A stretch of 23,329 nt of DNA from a virus: positions 1 through 23,329 of IMG/VR virus record IMGVR_UViG_3300020147_000027; one strand, written 5' to 3'. Shown here one piece after another: positions 1-6,799 of this stretch. The notes beneath the pieces are model-generated. The model was not told the origin of the DNA, did no database searches, and saw only the letters and a program-made list of their open reading frames with translations. Every line of letters begins with the position of its first letter. The first letter of the stretch is position 1. Position numbers and translations under genes: made by a program.

Positions 1-1
1 T

Positions 2-367
2 GGAAAGCAGGGCGAGTTTTTCCGCAACTATGCTTTGGTGCTCCCCGCCAAGTCCAAGTACATGAACCTCGGCGTTGTCGAGAACGGCAAGGTTGTCGAG
101 GTCCAGGGCGAAGCGGAGAAGAAACGGTACGAGGGAATGTTCTATTCCGGCGTCAAGTGTGTCGCGGAATTTTCTTTCAAGCCGTTTTCGATGACCGCGG
201 TGGACGGCTCTTTGATTCGCGGCCTGACGGCGTACGTCAATCAGGTTGTTTCTTATGGCCGTGGTGAGCGCGTCGGCGGCGGTGCATCTGTCATCGATAC
301 GTTCAAGGATTGCGTTGGCCACGAGACCGACGACGATCCGACGACTGGCGATGACGACGATATCTGA
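2..367 (+). CDS. DUF2815-type phage ssDNA-binding protein, 5' end outside window
   Basis: The reading frame is open from the first complete codon of the window (GKQGEFFRNYA...), so the true start lies upstream and only the last 121 residues are visible. The core FYSGVKCVAEFSFKPFS, followed by GLTAYVNQVV and GERVGGGAS, matches the end of the DUF2815 family. Members typically read YSGC..ASV..YAF, GL..IQKV..GERLGG. These proteins sit next to phage polymerases and are taken to coat single-stranded DNA during replication. The C-terminus is strongly acidic (ETDDDPTTGDDDDI), as in many ssDNA-binding proteins, where the acidic tail contacts partner proteins. It lies just upstream of the DNA polymerase, separated from it by a terminator. 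An internal TTG at 35 is unlikely to be the real start because the similarity continues upstream. The family assignment comes from remembered motifs. Confidence 0.75.
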   Translation, partial: GKQGEFFRNYALVLPAKSKYMNLGVVENGKVVEVQGEAEKKRYEGMFYSGVKCVAEFSFKPFSMTAVDGSLIRGLTAYVNQVVSYGRGERVGGGASVIDTFKDCVGHETDDDPTTGDDDDI

Positions 368-397
368 TCGGGTTTCCTCCTTGCTCGATCGGTAACT

Positions 398-436
398 GGC
401 CACGGCGGTTCCAACAGCGAGCCCCGTGGCCTTTTT
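398..436 (+). terminator. Rho-independent terminator after the ssDNA-binding protein gene
   Basis: A perfect 8-bp stem, GGCCACGG (398-405) with CCGTGGCC (424-431), encloses an 18-nt loop and is followed directly by TTTTT (432-436). It lies 30 bp after the stop of the upstream gene and only 11 bp before the polymerase ATG. It should therefore separate or attenuate transcription between the two genes. Confidence 0.8.
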
Positions 437-447
437 GTAGGCTGCAC

Positions 448-2388
448 ATGGACCGCTGGCTGACATTCGACTTCGAAACGACAAGCGGCACCGAGCTCAA
501 GTCGGCCGGCTCATGGCGCTATGCCGAGTGCCCCACCACGCACATCATCGTGCTGCGCCTGCGCGACCACCGCGGCCGGAAGTATCGATGGATCCCCGGC
601 GATCCCATCCCACCCGTGTGGCTTGAGGCGCTGCGTGAGGGTTGGGCTTTCATCGCGCACAACGTCGCGTTCGAAAAGGCCATCCTGCGACGCATCCTCG
701 TGCCCGACTTCGGCTGGCCCGACGTCCCCAATGAGCTCTGGCACGACACGATGGCGGTCTGCGCCATGAAGGCGCTGCCGCTGGCCCTCGAGGATGCCTG
801 CGCCGTGCTGCGCCTGCCGGTGAGCAAGGACATGGCGGGCAGCAAGCTCGTGCGCTCCATGAGCCGATACAACAAAGCCGGCGCGCTGCCGGCGCTGGCC
901 GGCGTACTGCCGGCGATCGACGCCTACTGCGAGCGCGACGTGGACGCCGAGGTTGAGCTGCACCACGCGATCGGCGCGCTGCCGGCGCACGAGCGCCAGA
1001 TGTGGCTGTATGACCAACTTATGAATGAGCGCGGGCTGCGGCTCGACCTACCGTTCGTGGATGCCGCTCAGATCGCCGTAGACCGGGCCTGTGAGCCCTT
1101 GGCGGCCGAGTGGCGGGCCATCACAGGCATCGAAAAGCTCGGCTCCCCCGCCTTCCGCCCGTGGCTCGCAGAGCGGGGCGTCATCCTGCCGAACCTGCAG
1201 GCCGAGACGCTCGAGGAATTCATGGCGGATACAACCTTGGATCCGGGCGAGCTGGCGCACCGCGCGCTCAGCATCCGCCAGCTCATCGGCAGCTCGAGCA
1301 TCAAGAAGCTGGCGGCCATGAGGGCGTGCGTCGGCGCGGACGGCCGGGCCCGGGGGCTGTTCCAATGGCACGCCACGGTGCCGGGGCGCGGCGCCGGCCG
1401 CCTATTCCAGCCGCAGAACTTCCCCCGCGGCACGATCGAGCTCGACAAAGAGAAGCCCGACGCCGACATGCTCGTGGATCTCATCATGTCGGCGGACCCG
1501 GCGATGATCGAGCTCCTTGGCCCGTGCATCGAGACGATCGTGGGCAGCTTGCGCCACGCTGTCATCGCGGATCCCGGCAAGGAATTTATCGCTGGCGACT
1601 ACGCCGGCATCCAAGCGCGCGTGTGCCTCGCGCTCGCCGGCCAGTACGACAAGGTGCAGCTCATGGCCACCGGCCAGGACGTCTATTGCGACATGGGCAG
1701 TGCGATCTACAAGCGGCCGATCACCAAAAAAGACAAGGAGGAGCGGCAGGCTGGAAAGAACAGCGTGCTCGGCCTCGGCTTTGGCATGGGCGCACCGAAA
1801 TTCCACGATAAATACTGCAAAAAGCAGCCGCTCGAATTCGCAGAGCGTGTCGTTCACACGTATCGCAAGGAGTGGGCGCCGAAGGTGCCTCACCTTTGGT
1901 ATGGCCTCGAGGAAGCGGCCAGCCGAACCGTGTGGGATGGCACGCCGCACGAGTACAACGGCATCGAGTATCGGATCGAGGATGGGTGGCTGACGTGCCG
2001 CTCGCCGGCCGGCTCAAAGATTTGGTATCGCAACCCGACGAAAGAGCGCCGCGCGATGCCGTGGGATCCCGACGACATTCGCCCGGGATTTTCTTTTGAC
2101 ACGCAAAAGAACGGCCAATGGATAAAGAAATTCGCATTCGGTGGGCAGCTCACCGAGAACATTGTTATGCGGATTGAGGTCGATATTAAAAATGCTGGCA
2201 TCCACAACTTAGAGCAGGCCGGCTATCCCGTTGTCCTCGATGTGCATGACGAATTGGTGTGTGAACTGCACAATCCGGATAAAAAAGTATTTACGGATTG
2301 CATGTTGCACTTGCCTAATTGGGTGAAATCATACAACATTCCCGTCGCAATAGACGAACCGTGGATTGCGAATAGGTATCGGAAATGA
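448..2388 (+). CDS. Family A DNA polymerase with 3'-5' exonuclease domain
   Basis: This 646-residue protein is the phage replicative DNA polymerase. The N-terminal DnaQ-type exonuclease shows ExoI DFETTS (D8, E10), ExoII AHNVAFEKA (around N72) and ExoIII YCERDVDAE (Y160, D164). The polymerase part shows motif A GDYAGIQARV (D384) and motif B R433-x3-K437-x7-F445-G446. Motif C is VHDE (V599-E602). D384 and D601 should bind the two catalytic metals. Aligning motif B to the E. coli Pol I O-helix puts Leu441 at the Phe762 position and Phe445 at Tyr766. The start is fixed by the exonuclease motif only seven residues in; the Shine-Dalgarno is weak (TAGG). A terminator lies immediately upstream, and the last bases overlap the next ATG (ATGA). 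There is no 5'-3' exonuclease domain, as usual for phage enzymes. Confidence 0.96.
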   Translation: MDRWLTFDFETTSGTELKSAGSWRYAECPTTHIIVLRLRDHRGRKYRWIPGDPIPPVWLEALREGWAFIAHNVAFEKAILRRILVPDFGWPDVPNELWHDTMAVCAMKALPLALEDACAVLRLPVSKDMAGSKLVRSMSRYNKAGALPALAGVLPAIDAYCERDVDAEVELHHAIGALPAHERQMWLYDQLMNERGLRLDLPFVDAAQIAVDRACEPLAAEWRAITGIEKLGSPAFRPWLAERGVILPNLQAETLEEFMADTTLDPGELAHRALSIRQLIGSSSIKKLAAMRACVGADGRARGLFQWHATVPGRGAGRLFQPQNFPRGTIELDKEKPDADMLVDLIMSADPAMIELLGPCIETIVGSLRHAVIADPGKEFIAGDYAGIQARVCLALAGQYDKVQLMATGQDVYCDMGSAIYKRPITKKDKEERQAGKNSVLGLGFGMGAPKFHDKYCKKQPLEFAERVVHTYRKEWAPKVPHLWYGLEEAASRTVWDGTPHEYNGIEYRIEDGWLTCRSPAGSKIWYRNPTKERRAMPWDPDDIRPGFSFDTQKNGQWIKKFAFGGQLTENIVMRIEVDIKNAGIHNLEQAGYPVVLDVHDELVCELHNPDKKVFTDCMLHLPNWVKSYNIPVAIDEPWIANRYRK

Positions 2389-2525
2389 TTTGCGATCAGA
2401 CGTGGAGCCGCATTTTGGCTGAAGTCCGCAAGAAACGGATGTACCTCCACATCGCCCACGATGGCCGCGTTTCATTGCGGGCCTATCCGTACCAATACCG
2501 CGTCAAGATGGGGTGGGTGAGATGA
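2385..2525 (+). CDS. Small basic hypothetical protein (46 aa)
   Basis: This short open frame has ATG overlapping the polymerase stop (ATGA at 2385-2388), and its own stop overlaps the next ATG (ATGA at 2522-2525), so it is probably translated by coupling. The product (MICDQTWSRILAEVRKK...) is rich in Arg, Lys and Tyr and has no recognisable domain or membrane segment. The evidence for it is the tight overlap on both sides and normal codon use. I do not recognise a family. Confidence 0.6.
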   Translation: MICDQTWSRILAEVRKKRMYLHIAHDGRVSLRAYPYQYRVKMGWVR

Positions 2526-2674
2526 GCGAAGCGGAAGCCGAGGCGTGGAAAAACCGGATGGCCGAGCTTTCCGAGCGCCGGCATCGGGTGAAAGCCGAGC
2601 TGCGCGCCATTGAGAGCGCCATCTGCGAAATCATGCTTTTCGTTCTCGGGTTTGGAGGCCGCCCCCGTGGCTAA
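2522..2674 (+). CDS. Small charged, probably coiled-coil hypothetical protein (50 aa)
   Basis: The ATG overlaps the previous stop (ATGA). Residues 1-35 are a continuous charged Ala/Glu/Arg run (MSEAEAEAWKNRMAELSERR and onward) that looks like a single amphipathic helix or coiled coil. A short hydrophobic, Gly-rich end follows (IMLFVLGFGGRPRG). The end overlaps the GTG start of the nuclease gene by 8 bp. No known family is recognised. It is real mainly by position in the overlap chain and by composition. Confidence 0.55.
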   Translation: MSEAEAEAWKNRMAELSERRHRVKAELRAIESAICEIMLFVLGFGGRPRG

Positions 2675-3002
2675 GAATAGCCGAGCGAAAGGGTGCAGGG
2701 GCGAGCTCGAATTCGCCAAGGTATTGGCCGACCGCAAGCTGAGCGCCCGCCGTGGCCAGCAATTCAGCGGCGGCACCGACAGCCCCGACGTCATTTGCAC
2801 GTCGCTGACAGATATCCATTTCGAAGTGAAGCGTGTTGAGGCAGGCAATCTCTATATCTGGCTCGCCCAGGCGATCCGTGATGCTGGCGAAAAGAAAGTG
2901 CCGATCGTCGCGCATCGCCGCAACAAGCAGGATTGGGTAGCCATCCTGCCGATGGACGATTTGCTAGACCTGCTCCTATTGCGAGAGGGGACATTGATAT
3001 GA
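2667..3002 (+). CDS. PDDEXK-family nuclease / Holliday-junction-resolvase-like protein
   Basis: The product has 111 residues from GTG 2667, which is preceded by GGAG nine bases upstream; an in-frame ATG at 2610 would add an unlikely 19 residues. The PDDEXK signature is visible in order: Glu in GELEF near residue 15, Asp in the TDSPDV strand near residue 39, then FEVKR (E-x-K) near residue 55. A Gln follows in the helix at WLAQAI. This matches the small phage PDDEXK proteins, often labelled resolvase or recombination nuclease, that act on branched or damaged DNA during replication. Its place directly behind the polymerase supports a replication or recombination role. The stop overlaps the next ATG (ATGA, 2999-3002). 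The exact substrate cannot be read from the sequence. Confidence 0.75.
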   Translation: MAKNSRAKGCRGELEFAKVLADRKLSARRGQQFSGGTDSPDVICTSLTDIHFEVKRVEAGNLYIWLAQAIRDAGEKKVPIVAHRRNKQDWVAILPMDDLLDLLLLREGTLI

Positions 3003-4267
3003 AGCAGAATTATCGCGCTCGCATATCCGATGACGAATTGGTGGAGCGCTGCAAGCTGTACGCACAGCATAAGACGAGCACCAAATGCGCCAAGATCCTC
3101 GGTATCAGCGGATCGGCGTTTCGCAACAGCATGGCCGAGGCAAAGAACCGCGGCATCACGGCCAACACCAAGCTGCAGAATACCGAGGCCAAGCTGAAAA
3201 CACAGCTTCAGCTCGTAAAGCAGGAGCTGGCCGAGACCAAGCGCCACAATGAGACCGTCGAGAGCATCCGCAAGGAAATCTATGGCCTCGCTGAGCTCAC
3301 GCCGGATCCACCGAAGTGGATCAATCCCAAGAGCACTAAGGCCGGCTCGCCCGGTACGCCGATCGTGGTTATCAGCGATTTGCATTGGGGCGAAAAGGTC
3401 AGCCGCATTCAGGTCGGCGGCTGCAATGAGTACAACCGGCGCATCGCTCGCGAGCGGCTGCAGAAGCTCGTCACGAAAGTGATCGATCTGACCATCAACC
3501 ACATGGTCAATCCGACGTACCCTGGCATCGTCTGCTGCCTCGGCGGCGACATGATTACGGGTGCCATCCATGATGAGCTGGCCGAGACGAATGACGGCAC
3601 GGTGCAGCAGGCGCTGCTCGACTGCCAAGAGCAGCTCATCCTCGCGCTTACGCGCCTCGCTGACCAATTCGGCCGCGTGTTCGTGCCGTGTGTCGTCGGC
3701 AATCACGGGCGCGACACGCACAAGCCGCGCTTCAAAGACAGCGTGTTCCACTCCTACGAATGGAACCTCTACTGTCAGCTCGAGCGCCATTTCCTGCGCG
3801 ACCGGCGCGTGCAGTTCTTTATCCCCGGTGGATCCGACGCCTATTTCACTGTCAATGGCCACAGGTATCTGCTGACGCACGGCGACAAGCTCGGCGTGCA
3901 GGGCGGCGACGGCATGATTGGCATTCTCGGGCCGATCACGCGCGGGCGCATCAAGCTCGGCCGGCAGCAGGCTCAGGTCGGCCGCGACTTCGATACGATG
4001 ATCGTCTGCCACTACCACACGTATGTGCCGCGCTCTGAGGCCAGCCATACGATCGTGAACGGCTGTGGCATTGGCTACAACGAATATGCGTACGAGAAGC
4101 TGCGCGCCGGCTACTCGCGGCCGACGCAGGCGCTGTGGTTTACGCACCCGGAATATGGCGTGACGTGCCAATGGCCGATCTACCTCGAGAAAGAGCAGAA
4201 GCCGATCCGCGCCAAGCGGGATTGGGTGAATTGGGATCAGGGGAGCCACTATGACCGCGCAGCATAG
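2999..4267 (+). CDS. Metallophosphoesterase with N-terminal HTH-like and coiled-coil segment
   Basis: This 422-residue protein starts at ATG 2999, overlapping the previous stop (ATGA). Residues 10-60 (DELVERCKLYAQHKTSTKCAKILGISGSAF...) resemble a helix-turn-helix of the resolvase/transposase type. A Lys/Glu-rich helix follows, to about residue 90. The calcineurin-like phosphoesterase core then shows all metal-binding blocks: SDLHWGE (D127, H129), GGDMI (D184), GNHGR (N235, H236), THGDK (H294, D296) and CHYHTY (H338, H340). It is therefore expected to be an active two-metal phosphodiesterase or nuclease. Similar phage proteins sit in replication modules, so processing of DNA ends or nucleotides is a reasonable inference. 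The target is unknown. The last 17 bases overlap the next gene. Confidence 0.88.
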   Translation: MKQNYRARISDDELVERCKLYAQHKTSTKCAKILGISGSAFRNSMAEAKNRGITANTKLQNTEAKLKTQLQLVKQELAETKRHNETVESIRKEIYGLAELTPDPPKWINPKSTKAGSPGTPIVVISDLHWGEKVSRIQVGGCNEYNRRIARERLQKLVTKVIDLTINHMVNPTYPGIVCCLGGDMITGAIHDELAETNDGTVQQALLDCQEQLILALTRLADQFGRVFVPCVVGNHGRDTHKPRFKDSVFHSYEWNLYCQLERHFLRDRRVQFFIPGGSDAYFTVNGHRYLLTHGDKLGVQGGDGMIGILGPITRGRIKLGRQQAQVGRDFDTMIVCHYHTYVPRSEASHTIVNGCGIGYNEYAYEKLRAGYSRPTQALWFTHPEYGVTCQWPIYLEKEQKPIRAKRDWVNWDQGSHYDRAA

Positions 4268-4760
4268 GACATTCGAAACGGGGGCCACCCGTGACACGGC
4301 GGCCGGCAAGTTCGATTACGAGGGCTTTCTGAGCCCTTACGTCATCACAGCCTTTGGCACGTACATGAATTTCAATCGCGAGCTGATGGATGGCTCGCTG
4401 CGCGACAGCGACAACTGGCAGAAAGGAATGCCGCTCAACGTCTACATGAAGTCGGCGTGGCGCCATTTCTTTGAGTGGTGGAGCGAGCACCGCGGCCTCA
4501 TCGCACACGAGGGCATCTTGTGGGCCTGCCTCGGCCTGATGTTCAACTTGCAAGGCTATATCCACGAGCTGCTGAAGGCACACCCGGAGCTGTTGGATCA
4601 AGCGTTGGCCGCCGCTGAAGCTCGGCGCGCTGAAGCTCGGCGCAGAATGCAGCTCAGCACCATGACGACGCGCACGGCGCGCGTGGCCAACAGCCTCGAG
4701 GCGGCAATGCTGGCCGGCGATCCGGGCTCGAACCTGCCGGCGTCGGGATGCTTCCCATGA
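4251..4760 (+). CDS. dATP/dGTP diphosphohydrolase-like protein (N-terminal domain family)
   Basis: The product has 169 residues. The segment FETGATRDTAAGKFDYEGFL, then SPYVITAFGTYMNFNRELMDGSLRDSDNWQKGMPLNVYMKS (each part recognised separately) and WRHFFEWWSEHRG form the hallmark of the phage domain annotated as dATP/dGTP diphosphohydrolase N-terminal. That domain is an all-helical, MazG-like fold with acidic metal ligands. The predicted role is hydrolysis of dNTPs to dNMPs plus pyrophosphate, shaping the nucleotide pool. Members occur beside replication genes, and some occur in phages that replace adenine with diaminopurine; nothing in this window shows such a base change. ATG 4251 has a good Shine-Dalgarno (AGGGGAG) inside the end of the previous gene. 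The C-terminus carries a 15-bp in-frame duplication (AEARR twice). Confidence 0.8.
   Translation: MTAQHRTFETGATRDTAAGKFDYEGFLSPYVITAFGTYMNFNRELMDGSLRDSDNWQKGMPLNVYMKSAWRHFFEWWSEHRGLIAHEGILWACLGLMFNLQGYIHELLKAHPELLDQALAAAEARRAEARRRMQLSTMTTRTARVANSLEAAMLAGDPGSNLPASGCFP
4614..4643 (+). repeat. Perfect 15-bp tandem duplication in the diphosphohydrolase-like gene
   Basis: GCTGAAGCTCGGCGC occurs at 4614-4628 and again at 4629-4643 with no mismatch. The unit is in frame and adds the five residues AEARR a second time in a predicted helix. Confidence 0.95.
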
Positions 4761-5233
4761 AGCAACTCCCCACTGCGGAAATCATTGACATCCAAGCGCA
4801 CATGCCGGCCGAGCGGTGGTGGGGCTTCTGCAAGCGCCGCGTGATCCACACGGGCGGCGAGCCCTACCTTGTGCGCTGGCACATCATCCCGCGCAACAAG
4901 TGGTTCAACATCTACCTGCACCACATCCTGCGCAGCGATGACGAGCGGGCGCTGCACGACCATCCGTGGGCTTCGGTGAGCTTCAAGCTCAAGGGGCCGC
5001 TCGAGGAAGTGTACTTGGATGAGCACGGCTTCTATCAGGCGCGGGCGATCCCGACGCTGTGGCCAATATACCGATCGAGCACGTTCGCGCACCGGCTAGT
5101 CCTCGCGGGCGGGGCGACGGCGTGGACGATTTTCATCACCGGCCGGCACGTTCGGCTGTGGGGTTTTTGGTGCCCGCAAGGGTGGCGTTATTGGCGCGAG
5201 TATGAAAAGAGTGGAGGCTGCGGTGAAATTTGA
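4757..5233 (+). CDS. Cupin-like phage protein of unknown function
   Basis: This 158-residue product starts at ATG 4757, which overlaps the previous stop (ATGA). An alternative in-frame ATG at 4748 would add MLP. The pattern LHHILRSDDERALHDHPWASVSFKLKG, a turn near the middle (EVYLDEHGFYQAR) and then FAHRLVL with TIFITGRHVRLWGFWCPQGW suggests a small beta-barrel cupin; I quote the motif only in pieces as seen. His residues in LHDHPW and AHR could bind a metal. Proteins of this kind are common in proteobacterial phages next to nucleotide-metabolism genes and are normally left as hypothetical. The reaction is unknown. The end overlaps the next small gene by 11 bp. Confidence 0.7.
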   Translation: MKQLPTAEIIDIQAHMPAERWWGFCKRRVIHTGGEPYLVRWHIIPRNKWFNIYLHHILRSDDERALHDHPWASVSFKLKGPLEEVYLDEHGFYQARAIPTLWPIYRSSTFAHRLVLAGGATAWTIFITGRHVRLWGFWCPQGWRYWREYEKSGGCGEI

Positions 5234-5414
5234 AATCTTTGTGTTCGCATGTCGGCTCGCGCTGTGCCGCGAGGATATCCTGCTGGTAACTGAGCGCGAA
5301 CCGATGCAGCTTCAGATCCAACAGACGTTCGCCGCGTGGGCGATTCAGCACCCGGATTGGCGTGTGGAACGGTTCGGCTCACGCCGCGCCGGCCGGGCGG
5401 TGGCCAAGGTCTAA
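5223..5414 (+). CDS. Small hypothetical protein (63 aa)
   Basis: GTG 5223 is chosen because GGAG (5213-5216) lies at correct spacing; an in-frame ATG at 5202 would give 70 residues without a good ribosome site. The product (MKFEIFVFACRLALC...) has a hydrophobic start and a basic end (GSRRAGRAVAKV). It contains no domain I recognise. It closes the rightward replication block and is convergent with the leftward gene ending at 5422, only 7 bp away. Confidence 0.55.
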   Translation: MKFEIFVFACRLALCREDILLVTEREPMQLQIQQTFAAWAIQHPDWRVERFGSRRAGRAVAKV

Positions 5415-5421
5415 GCGGCCT

Positions 5422-5601
5422 TTATTGAGGGGTTGCGGGTTTGGTGGCAGCACTACACTTGGATGCGGCTAGCGCCCCTGTCGCGGCTGCGTCGTAGGTT
5501 CCGTCCAACTTGAAGCGAGCACGGACGTAAACCGACCTCTTGCATATCGGGCAGTTCACCCAAAGGTGAACCTTGCTCTTGGCCGCGGCGTCGGTGCTCA
5601 T
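5422..5601 (-). CDS. Small Cys-containing hypothetical protein (59 aa)
   Basis: This leftward frame starts at ATG 5601 and ends at TAA 5422. The product begins MSTDAAAKSKVHLWVNCPIC and has a CPxC knuckle (C17, C20) followed by a basic strand KRSVYVRARF. That suggests half of a small zinc ribbon, with only C49 as a further cysteine; the tail is Ala/Thr rich. The end repeats the CAATAAAGGCC context seen at the end of the upstream neighbour (5614). Its position at the end of a leftward transcript supports it; the Shine-Dalgarno is weak. Confidence 0.5.
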   Translation of the reverse strand: MSTDAAAKSKVHLWVNCPICKRSVYVRARFKLDGTYDAAATGALAASKCSAATKPATPQ

Positions 5602-5613
5602 AGCTCGGGGCCT

Positions 5614-5922
5614 TTATTGACGGTTGCCGCGCACCAAGGCGCAGGCGGTTTCGTGCATCGCTTCGGCTTGCGCCCACGTCGAGCATCGCTCCTGATACTT
5701 GTCGTGCTCGCCGCCGAAGATCATCGTCTCGAATAGCAATGGCGGGCCGCCGTTCCAACTGTGGTCAAGACCGAGGAACACAGTCGACACGTCCACGTCA
5801 CCGATCTGCGTGCGGGCGACGCGGCACCTGTCTTCATTCTCGTGCTTCCAACGCGCGCCCTGCATGAAATCCTCCGCGAGGACCGGCCGGTTGTCAGCAT
5901 CGAGGGTGTACCAGTCGCTCAT
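5614..5922 (-). CDS. Conserved-type phage hypothetical protein (102 aa)
   Basis: ATG 5922 is preceded by GAAGGA on the minus strand. The product (MSDWYTLDADNRPVLAEDFM...) continues with VSTVFLGLDHSWNGGPPLLF, then FETMIFGGEHDKYQERCSTW and AQAEAMHETA. It is a pattern I associate with a small widespread phage and prophage family of unknown function. There is no membrane segment or catalytic motif. It is the middle gene of a three-gene leftward transcript driven from the promoter at 6192-6220. Confidence 0.7.
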   Translation of the reverse strand: MSDWYTLDADNRPVLAEDFMQGARWKHENEDRCRVARTQIGDVDVSTVFLGLDHSWNGGPPLLFETMIFGGEHDKYQERCSTWAQAEAMHETACALVRGNRQ

Positions 5923-5936
5923 AAGTGGGGTTTCCT

Positions 5937-6164
5937 TCAGACTGTCTCGCTGTTGGTTTCCTGACGGAACATACCACGAGCATGGCTCACGGCATCGGTG
6001 AAGTAGGCGAAGCCGCCGCACTGGCCTCTGGAAAGAACAGAGTACGGGTCCGTCTCGCCTTCAAGGCGATAGAAGATCGTCCAACGGCGCCGCCAGCCGT
6101 CAATATCGGCATAGATCGTGCCGTCTGGCCGGTACAGCGTGCGCCCTTTGAGCTTCAACTTCAT
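5937..6164 (-). CDS. Small hypothetical protein (75 aa), first gene of a leftward unit
   Basis: ATG 6164 follows GGAGAACGGCC on the minus strand, a good Shine-Dalgarno similar to but not identical with the repeated leader found further right. The product (MKLKLKGRTLYRPDGTIYAD...) looks like a small beta-rich protein ending in a short helix. I recognise no family. It starts about 20 nt after the predicted transcription start of the leftward promoter, and is divergent from the HTH gene. Confidence 0.65.
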   Translation of the reverse strand: MKLKLKGRTLYRPDGTIYADIDGWRRRWTIFYRLEGETDPYSVLSRGQCGGFAYFTDAVSHARGMFRQETNSETV

Positions 6165-6191
6165 GGCCGTTCTCCATGTTCATGGCGAACG

Positions 6192-6220
6192 TGGATAGCA
6201 AATCGCTTGACGACTGTCAA
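6192..6220 (-). promoter_or_regulatory. Leftward sigma70-type promoter with overlapping TTGAC dyad
   Basis: On the minus strand TTGACA (6220-6215), a 17-nt spacer and TATCCA (6197-6192) with an extended TGC form a good promoter for the genes at 6164-5422. The dyad TTGAC-gact-GTCAA (6207-6220) covers the -35 box, and another TGTCAA lies at 6227-6232. This is a natural site for a repressor such as the adjacent HTH protein; binding is inferred. Confidence 0.65.
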
Positions 6221-6282
6221 CAAACCTGTCAAACAATTATTTGAAAATCGGATTTGCGGAATACCCCGTGAGACGACGTGAA

Positions 6283-6477
6283 ATGCGGCTTGAGGACGTA
6301 CAGACGATGTTGCGCAAGCAATGCGCGGATGCCGGAAGCCTGACGGCGTTCGCGGAAGCGCACAGCCTCAATAAGCAATACGTCTCGCAGGTTTTGAACG
6401 GCCACCGCCCGCCGTCTGAGCGCCTATGCGACGCGCTCGGCATCGTGTCGGACGGTGAGCGGTGGATTAAGAAATAG
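6283..6477 (+). CDS. Cro/CI-like helix-turn-helix regulator
   Basis: The product has 64 residues from ATG 6283 (MRLEDVQTMLRKQC...). In-frame GTG 6268 or TTG 6241 could add 5 or 14 residues. Residues 18-53 (GSLTAFAEAHSLNKQYVSQV, LNGHRPPSERLCDALGI) form a classic lambda-repressor-type HTH, with recognition helix NKQYVSQVLNG and the downstream helix that picks the reading LCDALGI. The size fits Cro-like or YdaS-like phage regulators without a dimerisation or cleavage domain. It is divergent from a leftward promoter covered by a TTGAC dyad, the usual arrangement of a phage switch, so it probably represses or tunes that promoter. Whether it maintains lysogeny cannot be told. Confidence 0.82.
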   Translation: MRLEDVQTMLRKQCADAGSLTAFAEAHSLNKQYVSQVLNGHRPPSERLCDALGIVSDGERWIKK

Positions 6478-6486
6478 GAGAGGCAG

Positions 6487-6783
6487 ATGGAAAAGCCGGT
6501 GATTGAGCAGTGGGCGGAAGACGAATACCGCGAGGGCGTTTCGGCCGGTGCCGCTGCGCGCCAACTCTGCCGCACGCTCGGATCGAACGGCGCCTATCCG
6601 ACGCTCAAGCGCATGCTTGAGGACATGCTGGCGGATCGCAACCGCGCATCGTTCGACCGCTCGTGCATCCTGCGTGCTGTCGATGTGGCGGCGCCCGAAG
6701 ATGCACCGCGCATTCGCCGTGAGAGCTACATTCGCAATAACCCCGACGCGCCGATTGCTGGTGCGGGCGCGGGCAACAACTAG
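6487..6783 (+). CDS. Hypothetical protein behind the HTH regulator (98 aa)
   Basis: ATG 6487 has an excellent Shine-Dalgarno (AGGAGAGG) that overlaps the end of the HTH gene, so the two are co-transcribed. The product (MEKPVIEQWAEDEYREGVSA...) is helical and charged; its middle region (RQLCRTLGSNGAYPTLKRML) might hold a helix-turn-helix-like fold, but I cannot identify one. It ends with a Gly/Ala-rich tail. It is convergent with the leftward block, whose last stop lies 17 bp away. The function is unknown; a partner of the regulator is possible. Confidence 0.7.
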   Translation: MEKPVIEQWAEDEYREGVSAGAAARQLCRTLGSNGAYPTLKRMLEDMLADRNRASFDRSCILRAVDVAAPEDAPRIRRESYIRNNPDAPIAGAGAGNN

Positions 6784-6799
6784 TCCCGCAAAGGAGCCG

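Noticed and set aside
2852-4309. A 485-codon open frame on the minus strand
   Set aside because: It lies opposite the metallophosphoesterase, which has all family motifs; the minus frame is low complexity and is an effect of high third-position GC.
5418-5625. Direct repeat GGCCTTTATTGA at the ends of two leftward genes as a terminator or attachment site
   Set aside because: Only 12 bp are shared, there is no dyad or T-run, and it includes the stop codons; probably coincidence or a small local duplication.
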